From positions 1,922,001 through 1,986,000 of the forward strand of contig NZ_CP096184.1 of assembly GCF_020447105.2 (NCBI RefSeq): a stretch of 64,000 bases of DNA. The letters run 5' to 3'. This DNA comes from Demequina sp. TMPB413 (lineage in GTDB: Bacteria; Actinomycetota; Actinomycetes; Actinomycetales; Demequinaceae). The position numbers were made by a program, and so were the translations under genes. The first letter of the stretch is position 1. The number at the start of each line of letters is the position of its first letter. The notes under the pieces were generated by a model. It saw only the letters and a program-made list of their open reading frames with translations. It was not told the origin of the DNA and searched no databases. Below, piece after piece: positions 26,779-35,442 of this stretch.

Positions 26779-28280
26779 GGCCTCTCCTCAGGCTTGACCA
26801 AGGGAAAGAGAATCGTCTCCCGAATCCCCAGTCCTGTCAGCGCCATCAGCAGTCGATCAATTCCCATGCCCATGCCGCCCGCTGGGGGCATGCCGTGCTC
26901 CATCGCGGTCAGGAAGTCTTCGTCGAGCCGCATCGCCTCGGCATCGCCGAGCGCGGCGAGTCGCGCCTGCTGTTCAAAGCGTTCGCGCTGGATCACAGGG
27001 TCAACCAACTCTGAGTACGCGGTCGCGAGTTCGAAGCCGCTCACGTAGAGGTCCCACTTCTCCACGAGTCCAGGAGTCTCCCTATGGTCTCGCGTGAGCG
27101 GGCTCGTCTCTACGGGGAAGTCCCTCACAAAGGTCGGCCTCGTCAGGCTCTCGCCCACGTGGTGCTCCCAGAGCTCCTCGACAAGCTTGCCGTGATTGGT
27201 GTGCTTGGGATCCACCGAGATCTCGGCCTTGTCGCACCAGGCCTGCAGTTCAGCAACCGGCGTCTCGGGTGTGATGTCGGTTCCGATTGCCTCCGACAGA
27301 GATCCGTAGAGCGTGATGGACGGCCACTCACCTCCGAGTTCGTATTCCTCGCCGTTCGCGTGGGTCACGGTGGTGGTTCCAAACAGATCAACGGCCGACG
27401 TTTGAATCAGGTTCTGCGTGAGCGTCGCCATGGTCGAGTAGTCGCCGTAGGCCTCGTACGCCTCGAGCATCGAGAACTCGGGCGAGTGCGACGAGTCGGC
27501 GCCTTCATTGCGGAAATTTCGGTTGATCTCGAAGACCTTTTCAATGCCGCCCACGACGGCCCGCTTGAGGAATAGCTCCGGCGCGATGCGCATATAGAGA
27601 TCAATGTCGAACGCGTTCATGTGGGTCACAAATGGCCGTGCCGCCGCGCCGCCGTGCTGCGTCTGGAGCATCGGCGTCTCAATCTCGATGAACCCGCGAC
27701 CGTGCAGGGACTCTCGCAAAGAGCGCATGAGACGCGCACGTTGGCGAGCGGTGTCACGTGCGAGCGGCCGCACGATCAGGTCGATGTAGCGCTGACGGAC
27801 TCGGGTGTCTTCGGCAAGATCCTTGTGAAGGACGGGCAGCGGCCGCAAGGCCTTGGCCGCGAGGGACCACTCGGAGACAAAGACGCTCACCTCGCCGCGG
27901 CGGGACTTTCCCGCTCGCCCTTGGGCGAACAGGTGATCGCCGAGGTCAACGTCGGTCTTGAATGCAGCAAGCGAGTCTTCGCCGACGGCGGCAAGGCTCA
28001 CCATCAACTGCAGCCTGTTGCCTTCGCCATCTTGGATGGCGGCGAAGCACAGCTTTCCCGTGTTACGCACAAAGACCACGCGACCGGCTACCGCCACGAC
28101 GTCGTCCGTCTCCACGCCGTCCTCGATCGACGCGTAGGCCGCCGAGACGTCGGCGATCTGGTGCGTCACCGGAACGGACACGGGGTATGCCTGCCCGCCA
28201 GCGGCGAGAATGCGGTCGCGCTTGTCGCGCCGCACGCGCATCTGCTCGGGGAGGTCTTCTACTATCGGCTGCTCAGTCAC
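26775..28280 (-). CDS. lysS: Lysyl-tRNA synthetase, class II
   Basis: Protein of 501 residues from GTG 28280. The N-terminal OB-fold anticodon-binding domain (about 55-160, with [19 protein letters not shown]) precedes the catalytic domain. Class II motif 1 (FIEIETPML), motif 2 ([18 protein letters not shown]) and motif 3 ([16 protein letters not shown]) are intact. It is full length and charges tRNA-Lys. Coupled to the small membrane protein downstream and separated from nadC by 29 bp. Confidence 0.95.
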   Translation of the reverse strand: MTEQPIVEDLPEQMRVRRDKRDRILAAGGQAYPVSVPVTHQIADVSAAYASIEDGVETDDVVAVAGRVVFVRNTGKLCFAAIQDGEGNRLQLMVSLAAVGEDSLAAFKTDVDLGDHLFAQGRAGKSRRGEVSVFVSEWSLAAKALRPLPVLHKDLAEDTRVRQRYIDLIVRPLARDTARQRARLMRSLRESLHGRGFIEIETPMLQTQHGGAAARPFVTHMNAFDIDLYMRIAPELFLKRAVVGGIEKVFEINRNFRNEGADSSHSPEFSMLEAYEAYGDYSTMATLTQNLIQTSAVDLFGTTTVTHANGEEYELGGEWPSITLYGSLSEAIGTDITPETPVAELQAWCDKAEISVDPKHTNHGKLVEELWEHHVGESLTRPTFVRDFPVETSPLTRDHRETPGLVEKWDLYVSGFELATAYSELVDPVIQRERFEQQARLAALGDAEAMRLDEDFLTAMEHGMPPAGGMGMGIDRLLMALTGLGIRETILFPLVKPEERP

Positions 28281-28309
28281 GGGCTCAAGGCTACCCGGCG
28301 CACGGAGCC

Positions 28310-29239
28310 CTACGTGAGGGCGCTGCCCGCCTTCGCCTCGCGCACGTCGAGCGCGATATCCAGGATGGCCGAGCTATGGGTGAGCGCGCCCACCGACATG
28401 AAGTCCACGCCGGTTGCCGCAACGTCGGCCGCGTTCGCGAGCGTGAGCCCTCCCGTGGCCTCGAAGCGCACCGCACCGTACTGATCGTCCATGCCGCGGA
28501 TCTCGGCGATCAACTCCGCCATCTGTGCGGGGGGCATGTTGTCCAGCATGAGGAAGCGAATGCCCGCGGCGAGGGCCTCCAAGGCCTGGTCGCGCCCCTC
28601 GACTTCCACCTGAAGGGGAACGTCGGGAAAGGCCTGTCGGATCGCGGCCACGGCGTCGGCGATGGACCCCGATGCGATGATGTGGTTGTCCTTGATCATC
28701 GCGCAGTCGTACAGACCGAATCGCTTGTTCACTCCCCCGCCGCACCGCACCGCGTATTTGTCGAGCTCTCGTAACAGAGGAGTGGTCTTGCGGGTGTCCA
28801 GCACCCGTGCTTCGGTGCCTGCGAGCGCGTCGGCCCAGCGCCTCGTGTGGGTGGCGACTCCCGACGCCCTGGACATGAGGTTGAGGACGGTGCGCTCCGC
28901 AATGAGGACCACGTGCCCTGCACCCTCGACGCGGGCCACGCTGGTTCCCGCCGCGATGGCGTCGCCGTCGGCTGCGAGGTGTTGCACGCGCGGGACGTCA
29001 AGGCCGAGCCGCTGCGCTACCTGTGTCATCGCGTCCTCGACGACGCCGATGCCGGCGAGCACGCCGTCGTCTCTGACCACGACGTCGCCGGTGACCTGGA
29101 GCGTCGGCGCGATGGTCGCCTGCGTGGTCACGTCTCTACCAGGGCGTCCGCCCAGGTCCTCGTCGAGCGCGGCGGCGACGGTGGCCTTGAGCCACGCGGG
29201 GTCGAGTTCACGGTCTTGAGGCAGGTCTTCGGGCATCAT
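28310..29239 (-). CDS. nadC: Nicotinate-nucleotide pyrophosphorylase (carboxylating)
   Basis: Protein of 309 residues converting quinolinate and PRPP to nicotinate mononucleotide. Conserved blocks are [56 protein letters not shown] (positions about 148-177), MIKDNHI and FEATGGL. It begins ATGATG. Its partner nadB is 8 kb away, on the far side of an accessory block, although the two are normally adjacent in this group. A pantothenate kinase gene (coaX), often found between nadC and lysS in related genomes, is absent. Confidence 0.94.
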   Translation of the reverse strand: MMPEDLPQDRELDPAWLKATVAAALDEDLGGRPGRDVTTQATIAPTLQVTGDVVVRDDGVLAGIGVVEDAMTQVAQRLGLDVPRVQHLAADGDAIAAGTSVARVEGAGHVVLIAERTVLNLMSRASGVATHTRRWADALAGTEARVLDTRKTTPLLRELDKYAVRCGGGVNKRFGLYDCAMIKDNHIIASGSIADAVAAIRQAFPDVPLQVEVEGRDQALEALAAGIRFLMLDNMPPAQMAELIAEIRGMDDQYGAVRFEATGGLTLANAADVAATGVDFMSVGALTHSSAILDIALDVREAKAGSALT

Positions 29240-29296
29240 GTGCCTATTGTGGCGCGCTCACGAGGTGGGCGCGGGACCGAAGACCTTTCGCGCAGG

Positions 29297-29312
29297 GTAC
29301 GGGCGGGGGTAT
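29297..29312 (+). promoter_or_regulatory. Candidate CsoR/CstR-type operator at its own promoter
   Basis: GTACGGGCGGGGGTAT matches 12 of 16 positions of the perfect palindrome at 35359-35374 and shares its complete GGGGGTAT half. The overlapping TATATT at 29310-29315 is a plausible -10 box, 46 bp before the regulator gene. Autorepression is inferred. Confidence 0.55.
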
Positions 29313-29360
29313 ATTGAGCGCGGACGCGGTGCGTGTGCGCCGCGCCGAAAGGGAGGCGTC

Positions 29361-29630
29361 ATGTCGGCTGTTCACTTGGAGCCGCAAGACCTCGAGCCTG
29401 TCATCAAGCGCTTGCGCCGCGCGCAGGGTCAACTTGCCGGTGTGCTCAACATGATCGACGAGGGCCGCGACTGCGGCGACGTCGTCACCCAACTGGCCGC
29501 CGTCTCGAAGGCCATCGACCGCGCCGGCTTCACCATGATCGCGGCGGGCCTGCAGCAGTGCATCCGGTCGGACGAGGACGAGACGGACGCGCGCGAGCGA
29601 CTCGAGAAGATGTTCATGTCGCTGTCCTGA
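29361..29630 (+). CDS. CsoR-family regulator, CstR-like (persulfide type)
   Basis: Protein of 89 residues, all helical, of the DUF156/CsoR family of tetrameric repressors. Copper-sensing CsoR uses Cys-His-Cys. Here Cys38 and Cys67 are kept, but the intervening His position is Gly63 (MIAAGLQQCI). A 29-residue Cys-Cys spacing without the His matches CstR, which senses sulfane sulfur by forming interprotomer disulfide or polysulfide bridges. GGGAGG at 29351-29356 sets the ATG. The likely target is the CoA-disulfide-reductase/rhodanese gene at 35443, behind a matching operator. The absence of a copper ATPase or chaperone nearby supports this. Cognate sulfide binding is inferred. Confidence 0.8.
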   Translation: MSAVHLEPQDLEPVIKRLRRAQGQLAGVLNMIDEGRDCGDVVTQLAAVSKAIDRAGFTMIAAGLQQCIRSDEDETDARERLEKMFMSLS

Positions 29631-29743
29631 GGATGGATAGTTATCCCCACCTAGGCGACACCTCTTGTGCGAGCGTGACCCCACCCCGCTAGCCTGTCTG
29701 CCAGGGGTGTGCTCTGGGCGCGCCTCACACCGGGGGGCGAACG

Positions 29744-30025
29744 ATGAGTTCGAGAATGTCGGCCGATACGGACGCCGTACGCGACGCTGGCCTCGCCATC
29801 GGCGGGTGGGCGAGCACGCTGGCCGCGGCGCCACACACGGCACACTGTTCTCTCAGTCAGTGCGGGTCCTCTCTCGTCGCCGGCGCCGGTGCCACCAGCG
29901 AAGACAACTTCCGAGTTCAGGCTCTCGTGATCGAGACTGAGATGCGCGACCTCGCCCAGGCGGCGGGTCTTGCCGCCTCCGCCCTTGAGGTGTGGGACCG
30001 CCACGGCATCAACTTGGAACTGTGA
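29744..30025 (+). CDS. Small helical protein, possible type VII secretion (WXG100-like) partner
   Basis: Protein of 93 residues with two helical halves around a Cys/Ser/Gly-rich turn (CSLSQCGSSLVAGAG). No signal peptide and no membrane segment. GGGGGGCGA lies just upstream of the ATG. Its stop overlaps the GTG start of the next gene, a 759-residue WXG-like protein, so the two are made together. Size, helicity and coupling to a large WXG-like protein resemble ESX-type partner pairs. The family assignment is tentative and no secretion machinery is encoded nearby. Confidence 0.5.
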   Translation: MSSRMSADTDAVRDAGLAIGGWASTLAAAPHTAHCSLSQCGSSLVAGAGATSEDNFRVQALVIETEMRDLAQAAGLAASALEVWDRHGINLEL

Positions 30026-32301
30026 GCACGATGAGCTCCTATCCAGAGGTCGGTCACACCGGACAAGTGCGCGAGTTCGCCGACACCCAGAGGCTTCGCT
30101 CGCAGTCGCTTCACACCTTGGCGGACGACGTGGGGCGGCTCCAAGGGAGTTCCTCTTTTGCGGGGTGGAACAGCCAGGTCGCGGATTCCTACCGTGCGCG
30201 GCTGACCCGCCTCGGCGCACTTCTCGGTGACGTCGCGGCGGTGACCGACAGGTGGGATCGTTCGGCGCGCAGCTACGCCGACAGCCTCGACGCAATGGGC
30301 CGCACGGCAGAAGGAGCCCGCCAGGACGTCAGTTCAGGGACGGCGATGCGGGCGGGACTCATGCACGTGAGTCCCGAATCGCTCCCGCCGGGCTATTGGG
30401 CACAGCGGGTGTCAGAAGCCGACGACCTGATCGCTCAGGGGCACGGCGCTCTGTACGCGCTCCAGCAGCAGCGCAGTGTGATCGACACGGCCTTCGCCTC
30501 GTCCCTGGCCTACGTGGGCGGCGTCGCGCAAAGTGTCGACTGGGCAGGCATGGTCTCGCTCTACGCGGGAGCCCAATCCGTGGCGGACATCCGCGAGCGC
30601 AGGGCCGAGCTTCTCGCCGAGGCCAACCGCCTTGCCGACGCCGTTGAGGGGTTCTCTTCTGACGCCGATGACATTGCCGCGCTGACTGCGCTCCTACAGA
30701 GCATGGGCGCCGACCCAGGGCTTGCGGGCGCCTTCTGGAGTGGGCGCGGTGGGGACACGGTGCTCGACCTCATGGAGGCGGGGCTCAGGCAATATGGCGG
30801 CGACGGCTTCACCACCGCTTTCCACAGCGACGAGGACCGCGAAGCCGCCCTGGCCTTTGCGCGCGCCATCCGCGAGTCCCTCGCGAGCGGTTCGGCCACC
30901 TGGGGCGAGGCGGCCGCAAGGAACTTCGCCTCGCAGATGTTGACCGGCGACGATTGGCCCGGTGGGAACGGGTTCCGGACCAATCACCTCGCGGGCGTCG
31001 GCTTCTTGTTTGACGACGCCGACAACCACCCCATGGGTCCTGGCTTCACCACCGCGATGGCCGACCTGTTCGACATGCGGGAGCGCGGAGAGGGTGTGCC
31101 TGGCGAGGCCAGGGGATCATCCCAACTTGAGGCTGGCGCCACCTACGGATTGTTCGATGGGATCGCGATCGTTGACCAACTCGAGCGCGGCGAGGCGTAC
31201 GGCAGCAACGTCGGCTCTGGAACCGGTACGCCGGTGCGGGATCCCATGGGCAGGGTGCTCGACACGCTGGGCCACTACCCTGACGCTGCCTGGGAATGGC
31301 TGTCGGCCGACGGTGGCACCCTCGCCAACGGTGCGCCTGCGATCGCGGGCGACAAGGTCGCGTACTGGTCCTCGCGCGACTGGTCGGCCGACGGTTGGGA
31401 CGGCTTCGGGTCGATGTGGGAGGGGTCAATGCGTGCCGATGGCGGGTTCATGGACGGACCGCCGAATTCCTCTACGTGGGACGCCCAATGCGACGTTGCC
31501 GTGCGCGTCGTCGATGGGCTCGAACGAGGCCTCGAGCCAGTGCGCCCAGGGGACCTCTCCGTGGGAGGCGCCCTCGCGCTGGGCACCGGACTAGCCGAAA
31601 TCATGCCGCTCATCGAGCCCACGATATGGTCGAGCGGCACGATCGAGGGCAACCTCGATCACGGCCGGTCCGTCGCCGGGATGCCGGGCGACGTCACGGT
31701 TCCGAATTTCAACGATGACGCGCTCGGCGAGGTGATGGGCCACGTGGGAAGCACTGTTGATGGCTTCGCTGCTCTGCGCTCGGGCGTCTCTCATACCCAG
31801 GACCTGTTGCTTCACGACGCTGATGCGGGGGGGACCTACCAGACGTGGGATTCGGGCCTCAAGCGTGTGACCGACCTGGAAGGAGCCTTCGAAGGCGCAC
31901 TCGGCGGCGCCGACATCCTCCAGGGTCGCTTCGATGACAACGTGGTGCGCCAGAAGCTTGCCGCCATGGACCTCCTATGGAGCGTAGCCCCGCTGCCGGA
32001 CCTTGGCGCAGTAGGAAACCTCGCTGTGGGCCAAGGCTCGTCTGCGGTGGCTGGCAGCTTCGAAAGCGCGGTAGTCAACAACGAGAGACTCGCCGTCGAA
32101 TTCACCGATGTCTCGAGCATCGCCGGGAGCGGAGTCATTGCCGCTCAAATCTCACGCCTCGACAACGATCCGTCGTTGTCGCTTCAAGGAGTCGTACTTG
32201 AGGGCGACGTGAACGGGACCGACAGGACAGAGTGGCTGAACAGCTTTGCAGACGAATACAGGGCGTACTTCGGCGAGGGGGCACGGGATGGTTCGCACTA
32301 G
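30022..32301 (+). CDS. Large WXG100-like protein of unknown function
   Basis: Protein of 759 residues from GTG 30022 (four-base overlap with the upstream stop); ATG 30031 is an alternative. The N-terminal 110 residues form a helical hairpin with a central G-W-N (FAGWNSQVADSYRARL), as in WXG100/LXG domains of type VII substrates. The remainder is acidic, rich in Gly, Trp and Asp, without a recognised enzymatic motif. It resembles large DUF6571-like actinobacterial proteins, but I cannot confirm that. No signal peptide. It is followed by two lipoprotein genes, the first overlapping it by 14 bp. An effector with paired surface partners is possible but unproven. Confidence 0.55.
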   Translation: MSTMSSYPEVGHTGQVREFADTQRLRSQSLHTLADDVGRLQGSSSFAGWNSQVADSYRARLTRLGALLGDVAAVTDRWDRSARSYADSLDAMGRTAEGARQDVSSGTAMRAGLMHVSPESLPPGYWAQRVSEADDLIAQGHGALYALQQQRSVIDTAFASSLAYVGGVAQSVDWAGMVSLYAGAQSVADIRERRAELLAEANRLADAVEGFSSDADDIAALTALLQSMGADPGLAGAFWSGRGGDTVLDLMEAGLRQYGGDGFTTAFHSDEDREAALAFARAIRESLASGSATWGEAAARNFASQMLTGDDWPGGNGFRTNHLAGVGFLFDDADNHPMGPGFTTAMADLFDMRERGEGVPGEARGSSQLEAGATYGLFDGIAIVDQLERGEAYGSNVGSGTGTPVRDPMGRVLDTLGHYPDAAWEWLSADGGTLANGAPAIAGDKVAYWSSRDWSADGWDGFGSMWEGSMRADGGFMDGPPNSSTWDAQCDVAVRVVDGLERGLEPVRPGDLSVGGALALGTGLAEIMPLIEPTIWSSGTIEGNLDHGRSVAGMPGDVTVPNFNDDALGEVMGHVGSTVDGFAALRSGVSHTQDLLLHDADAGGTYQTWDSGLKRVTDLEGAFEGALGGADILQGRFDDNVVRQKLAAMDLLWSVAPLPDLGAVGNLAVGQGSSAVAGSFESAVVNNERLAVEFTDVSSIAGSGVIAAQISRLDNDPSLSLQGVVLEGDVNGTDRTEWLNSFADEYRAYFGEGARDGSH

Positions 32302-32998
32302 CTCGAGCGGAACCAGCATCGGGCCAGCTACGACGCGCCGCAGGTTGGGGATGGGCGCGTTGCTGTCGGCACTGCTCCTAGCCGGGTGCTCTCCGTCCGC
32401 GAGCGACCTCGAACCGCCAGACATCGTCTGGCCTGGCGGTATACCGAGCGGGCCCCTCGAGGACTCGGAGTGGGGTCAGGCGTACCGGAACGCCGAGATC
32501 CAACTGTCGACCGCGCAGGCTTTTGGTGACTTCTCCGACCCCGATCTCATCGCTGCCGTCGGATATGACTACGCTGACACGGCCGCATGGGCTTCGAGCA
32601 TTGCGGAGTTCGACATTGCTAGTGAGAGCCAAGAGAGCATCGACTCCTACACGGCCTTTGCCTCCAAGGGCGTCATCATCGATATCTTGGAGCAGCCGGA
32701 CGGACAGTCGGCAGAGGTACTCGTCTGCGGCGGCTGGAATAGCACCGCCACAGGTGTGAGGACCCTCCTGTATGCCTGGACACTGACGCGCGAAGCGAAT
32801 GGCTCCATCACCGCGGGTTACCAAATCGGGGACGTAGGCCATTACGAGGACGACCCTGGTGGACCCCGGTGCCGTCACGAGGTATCGCAGCCCGGTCTTT
32901 GGGTAGAACCGTTTGACCCGAAAGATATCGACCTCAAGAACATCAAAGAGCCTCTGCCCCGCGAGTACTACATCGACCTGGGCGTCATCAGTGAGTAG
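32288..32998 (+). CDS. Lipoprotein, paralogue 1 of a tandem pair
   Basis: Protein of 236 residues from ATG 32288, chosen for GAGGGG at 32275-32280. The N-terminus has three arginines, a hydrophobic stretch and lipobox LAGC with Cys34. The mature part begins SPSASDLEPPDIVWPGG, contains a paired-Cys region (VCGGWN and RCRHEV), and ends EPLPREYYIDLGVISE. The next gene encodes a diverged copy with the same beginning and end. The start lies inside the 3' end of the WXG-like gene, so it is cotranscribed with it. No known domain recognised. Confidence 0.7.
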   Translation: MVRTSSSGTSIGPATTRRRLGMGALLSALLLAGCSPSASDLEPPDIVWPGGIPSGPLEDSEWGQAYRNAEIQLSTAQAFGDFSDPDLIAAVGYDYADTAAWASSIAEFDIASESQESIDSYTAFASKGVIIDILEQPDGQSAEVLVCGGWNSTATGVRTLLYAWTLTREANGSITAGYQIGDVGHYEDDPGGPRCRHEVSQPGLWVEPFDPKDIDLKNIKEPLPREYYIDLGVISE

Positions 32999-33005
32999 GC
33001 GAACC

Positions 33006-33653
33006 ATGGCGCGACGAGCAGGCGCGGCGGTATGCGTCATCGCTCTGTCGCTGCTGCTTGGTGGATGTTCGGAGACGGCAAGCGACCTAGAGCGGCCCGA
33101 CGTCGTATGGGCAGAAGGGGAACCCACCGGCGGCGTGTGGGACTCCGAGTGGGCACAGGCCTACATCGATGCCACTATCCAGCGGAACCTCGCCGCTGTA
33201 TACGCGGACGTCTCCGACCCAGACACTGTGGCCGCGCTGGGCTACGACGGAGCGACAGCTGAGGCGTATGCGCTAAAGCAGCAACGCTTCTCAGGCGCTC
33301 TTGTCGACACGCGAGCCACCGAGCTTGATGCCGAGTTTGCGTTTTACGGCAACATCCTTGCTATCGAAGAGTCACCGGACGGCAACTCCGCGGTTGTCGA
33401 AGGGTGCTACTCGGCCGTGCGAGGCGGGCAGCAAGTGCTCTACGCGCTCGACTGGACCATCACCAAGCATCCCGACGGCAGATACTCCACGGAGCACGAG
33501 TGGGGAGTCACTGGATACGGCGAGTGCTTCAACGCCGAGCCCGTCATCGCCCGCTGGGCCGAGCCCATCGACCTTGACTCCATCACGCGCGACACCGTCA
33601 AAGAGCCGCTACCCCGCGAGTACTACATTGACCTGGGCGTCATCAGCGAGTAA
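33006..33653 (+). CDS. Lipoprotein, paralogue 2 of a tandem pair
   Basis: Protein of 215 residues from ATG 33006, seven bases after the previous stop; GTG 32991 is an alternative. Signal peptide MARRAGAAVCVIALSL with lipobox LGGC, Cys21. The mature protein begins SETASDLERPDVVWAEG and ends EPLPREYYIDLGVISE, as in paralogue 1, with conserved SEWxQAY and DVSDPDxxAALGYD between. The shared ends are nearly identical at DNA level too, so the pair arose by tandem duplication. The 3' end overlaps prsW on the other strand by 11 bp. Confidence 0.7.
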   Translation: MARRAGAAVCVIALSLLLGGCSETASDLERPDVVWAEGEPTGGVWDSEWAQAYIDATIQRNLAAVYADVSDPDTVAALGYDGATAEAYALKQQRFSGALVDTRATELDAEFAFYGNILAIEESPDGNSAVVEGCYSAVRGGQQVLYALDWTITKHPDGRYSTEHEWGVTGYGECFNAEPVIARWAEPIDLDSITRDTVKEPLPREYYIDLGVISE

Positions 33654-34758
33654 CGGCAGGGACCAGCCTCGCCTCAAGCGTTGCCCTCAACCGCGCTGCG
33701 TCGGCGTCGTCGCCCATAGCCACGGCGTCGGCGAGGTCCGTCAGTTCTGCCTCGGTAGCCCGTTGGGCAGGCATGGCCTGACGGCCGTAGGTGCGTACGA
33801 CGGAAGCGCGGTACTTGCGGCGCTGCCACCACGTCGGTCGCACGGCATCAAGGTAGGCGGGCGGAATGGCACCGAGCACCCCTGGCTCAGCGAGCGTTCG
33901 GCGAAACCACAGATACTCACTGCGCCGCACCGCCCACAACACCCACCACACGAGGAACGGCACGACCACCAGGAACAGCGCGCGCAGCCACAGGGACAGG
34001 AACCATGGCGAGTTCCACAGCCCGTGGAGCACCGGTCCGAGCAGGATCAGTGCGATACCCAGCGGAACACGGCCCTTGTCGCGGCCCACCAGCAGGTAGC
34101 CGAGCCCCGCGCCCACGAACGCAGCGAAAGCCGCGTGGGCCACGGCGCCAAAGAGAACGGCGCGCACAAAGTAGATGACCACCGTCGAGATCACCTGGTT
34201 CTCGCCAAGGTTGATGTACGCGATGTTGAACGCGTAGAGCACGTCCTCTGTCAGGGTGAAGCCCACACCGGCGAAACCGGCTAGCAGCGCGGCATCCATC
34301 GGCGTACGCAGCCTCTGACCGGCGGCGAGCAGCACGACGCCGATCACCATCGCCTTGCCCGTCTCCTCGGTGAGGGGCGCGATGAGCCCTGGTCCCCACG
34401 CTTGCGCGGTGTCGATGCTGATTCGCTGACCCATGACGGTGATGAGCGCGGAGTTCGACGGCAGTGCGTAGATGCCGGCCGCCACCGCAGCACCCCAGGT
34501 GATGGACGCGACGGCGGCAGAAGGTGCGATGCGGGCCCACAGTTGAGGCAGCCTCAACAGCCACCACCATGTCACGGCGAGCGGCACCGTGAGCACCAGC
34601 GCGGTCACCCCGACGGTCGGGAAGTCTTGCCAGCCGGGCTCGAGCGCAAGCCACACGCTCACGGCACCGGCGACGCAGGCCACGACCAATAGCCACCAGC
34701 CGGCTCGGCGGGGTGCCCACCACGGGACGGCGAATCGCTTGCGCGTCAGTTCCCTCAC
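33643..34758 (-). CDS. PrsW-family intramembrane metalloprotease
   Basis: Protein of 371 residues with about eight predicted membrane helices. The family motifs are present: EETGK in LIAPLTEETGKAMV, a second glutamate motif in GFTLTEDVLYAFN, and a later His in PVLHGLWNSP. PrsW in Bacillus cleaves the anti-sigma factor RsiW; actinobacterial members have no established substrate. A cytoplasmic tail of about 80 residues follows the last helix. Coupled to the upstream secreted protein gene (four-base overlap) and convergent with the lipoprotein pair. Confidence 0.8.
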   Translation of the reverse strand: MRELTRKRFAVPWWAPRRAGWWLLVVACVAGAVSVWLALEPGWQDFPTVGVTALVLTVPLAVTWWWLLRLPQLWARIAPSAAVASITWGAAVAAGIYALPSNSALITVMGQRISIDTAQAWGPGLIAPLTEETGKAMVIGVVLLAAGQRLRTPMDAALLAGFAGVGFTLTEDVLYAFNIAYINLGENQVISTVVIYFVRAVLFGAVAHAAFAAFVGAGLGYLLVGRDKGRVPLGIALILLGPVLHGLWNSPWFLSLWLRALFLVVVPFLVWWVLWAVRRSEYLWFRRTLAEPGVLGAIPPAYLDAVRPTWWQRRKYRASVVRTYGRQAMPAQRATEAELTDLADAVAMGDDADAARLRATLEARLVPAVTR

Positions 34759-35327
34759 GCGGCCACCTCCACGTCGACGGTCGACAGGTCGAGTGTGATC
34801 GAGTCCCTGATCTCGTCGATCTGTTCGGTCAGCACCTCCGCTTCAGCGGCATCGCCCCTTACCACCACGAGCGCGACGCCCTCGCCCTCACGCACCACGT
34901 CAACCCAGACGGGAGCGTCGTCCGCGGCGTCGGCCGATGGCGTGAGCTGCCACACCTCGCGCGACGGCTCCCCACCCTCGGCGTCGGCGTCGTCTGTATC
35001 TATCTCGGGCACGACGGCGTCGCCGTCGAAGAGCAACCGCGCAACGTTGTCGAGCAGTCCGGAGCTGCCCCCCAACCATGCGGCGTCGGCGATCGTGACC
35101 TCCACGCCGCCCATGGACGCGACAGGGGTCTGCTGCGACGTCGCCGCGATGTCGACCTCCCACCGCGCGGGGATCACGACGGAGCCGGTCGCCATGCCGA
35201 CCTCGGTATCCGCATCGAGCGTCCGCGTCTGGTCGCCCAGCGCCGGAAGCTGAGGGACCACAAGACCGAACGCGACCAAGGTCACTAGCACGGTGAAGAA
35301 CCACGCGGCACGCTGAGATTGGGTCAC
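34755..35327 (-). CDS. Hypothetical exported or membrane-anchored protein upstream of PrsW
   Basis: Protein of 190 residues from GTG 35327. An uncleaved or cleaved hydrophobic N-terminus (about 8-30) is followed by an acidic extracytoplasmic domain with no cysteine and no recognised motif; residues about 105-120 are almost all Asp, Glu or Ala. It overlaps prsW by four bases. Because PrsW is a site-1-type protease, a coupled single-span protein is a candidate substrate or partner. Function unknown. Confidence 0.65.
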   Translation of the reverse strand: MTQSQRAAWFFTVLVTLVAFGLVVPQLPALGDQTRTLDADTEVGMATGSVVIPARWEVDIAATSQQTPVASMGGVEVTIADAAWLGGSSGLLDNVARLLFDGDAVVPEIDTDDADAEGGEPSREVWQLTPSADAADDAPVWVDVVREGEGVALVVVRGDAAEAEVLTEQIDEIRDSITLDLSTVDVEVAA

Positions 35328-35358
35328 ATTCAGAGGTTAGCGTGGGCCGCGCGCGGCG

Positions 35359-35374
35359 ATACCCCCGGGGGTAT
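35359..35374 (+). promoter_or_regulatory. Perfect 16-bp palindromic CsoR/CstR-type operator
   Basis: ATACCCCCGGGGGTAT is a perfect dyad of the G/C-tract type with flanking A/T bound by CsoR-family repressors. It sits 68 bp before the CoA-disulfide-reductase/rhodanese gene and just upstream of a possible -10 (TAGACT, 35379-35384). A half-matching site precedes the CstR-like gene at 29297, linking the two loci. Confidence 0.75.
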
Positions 35375-35442
35375 GTGCTAGACTGCGGGAAGTCGCCGGT
35401 GACACCCCACCTTGCCCGGCATCGACAACCCAAGGAGTACCC

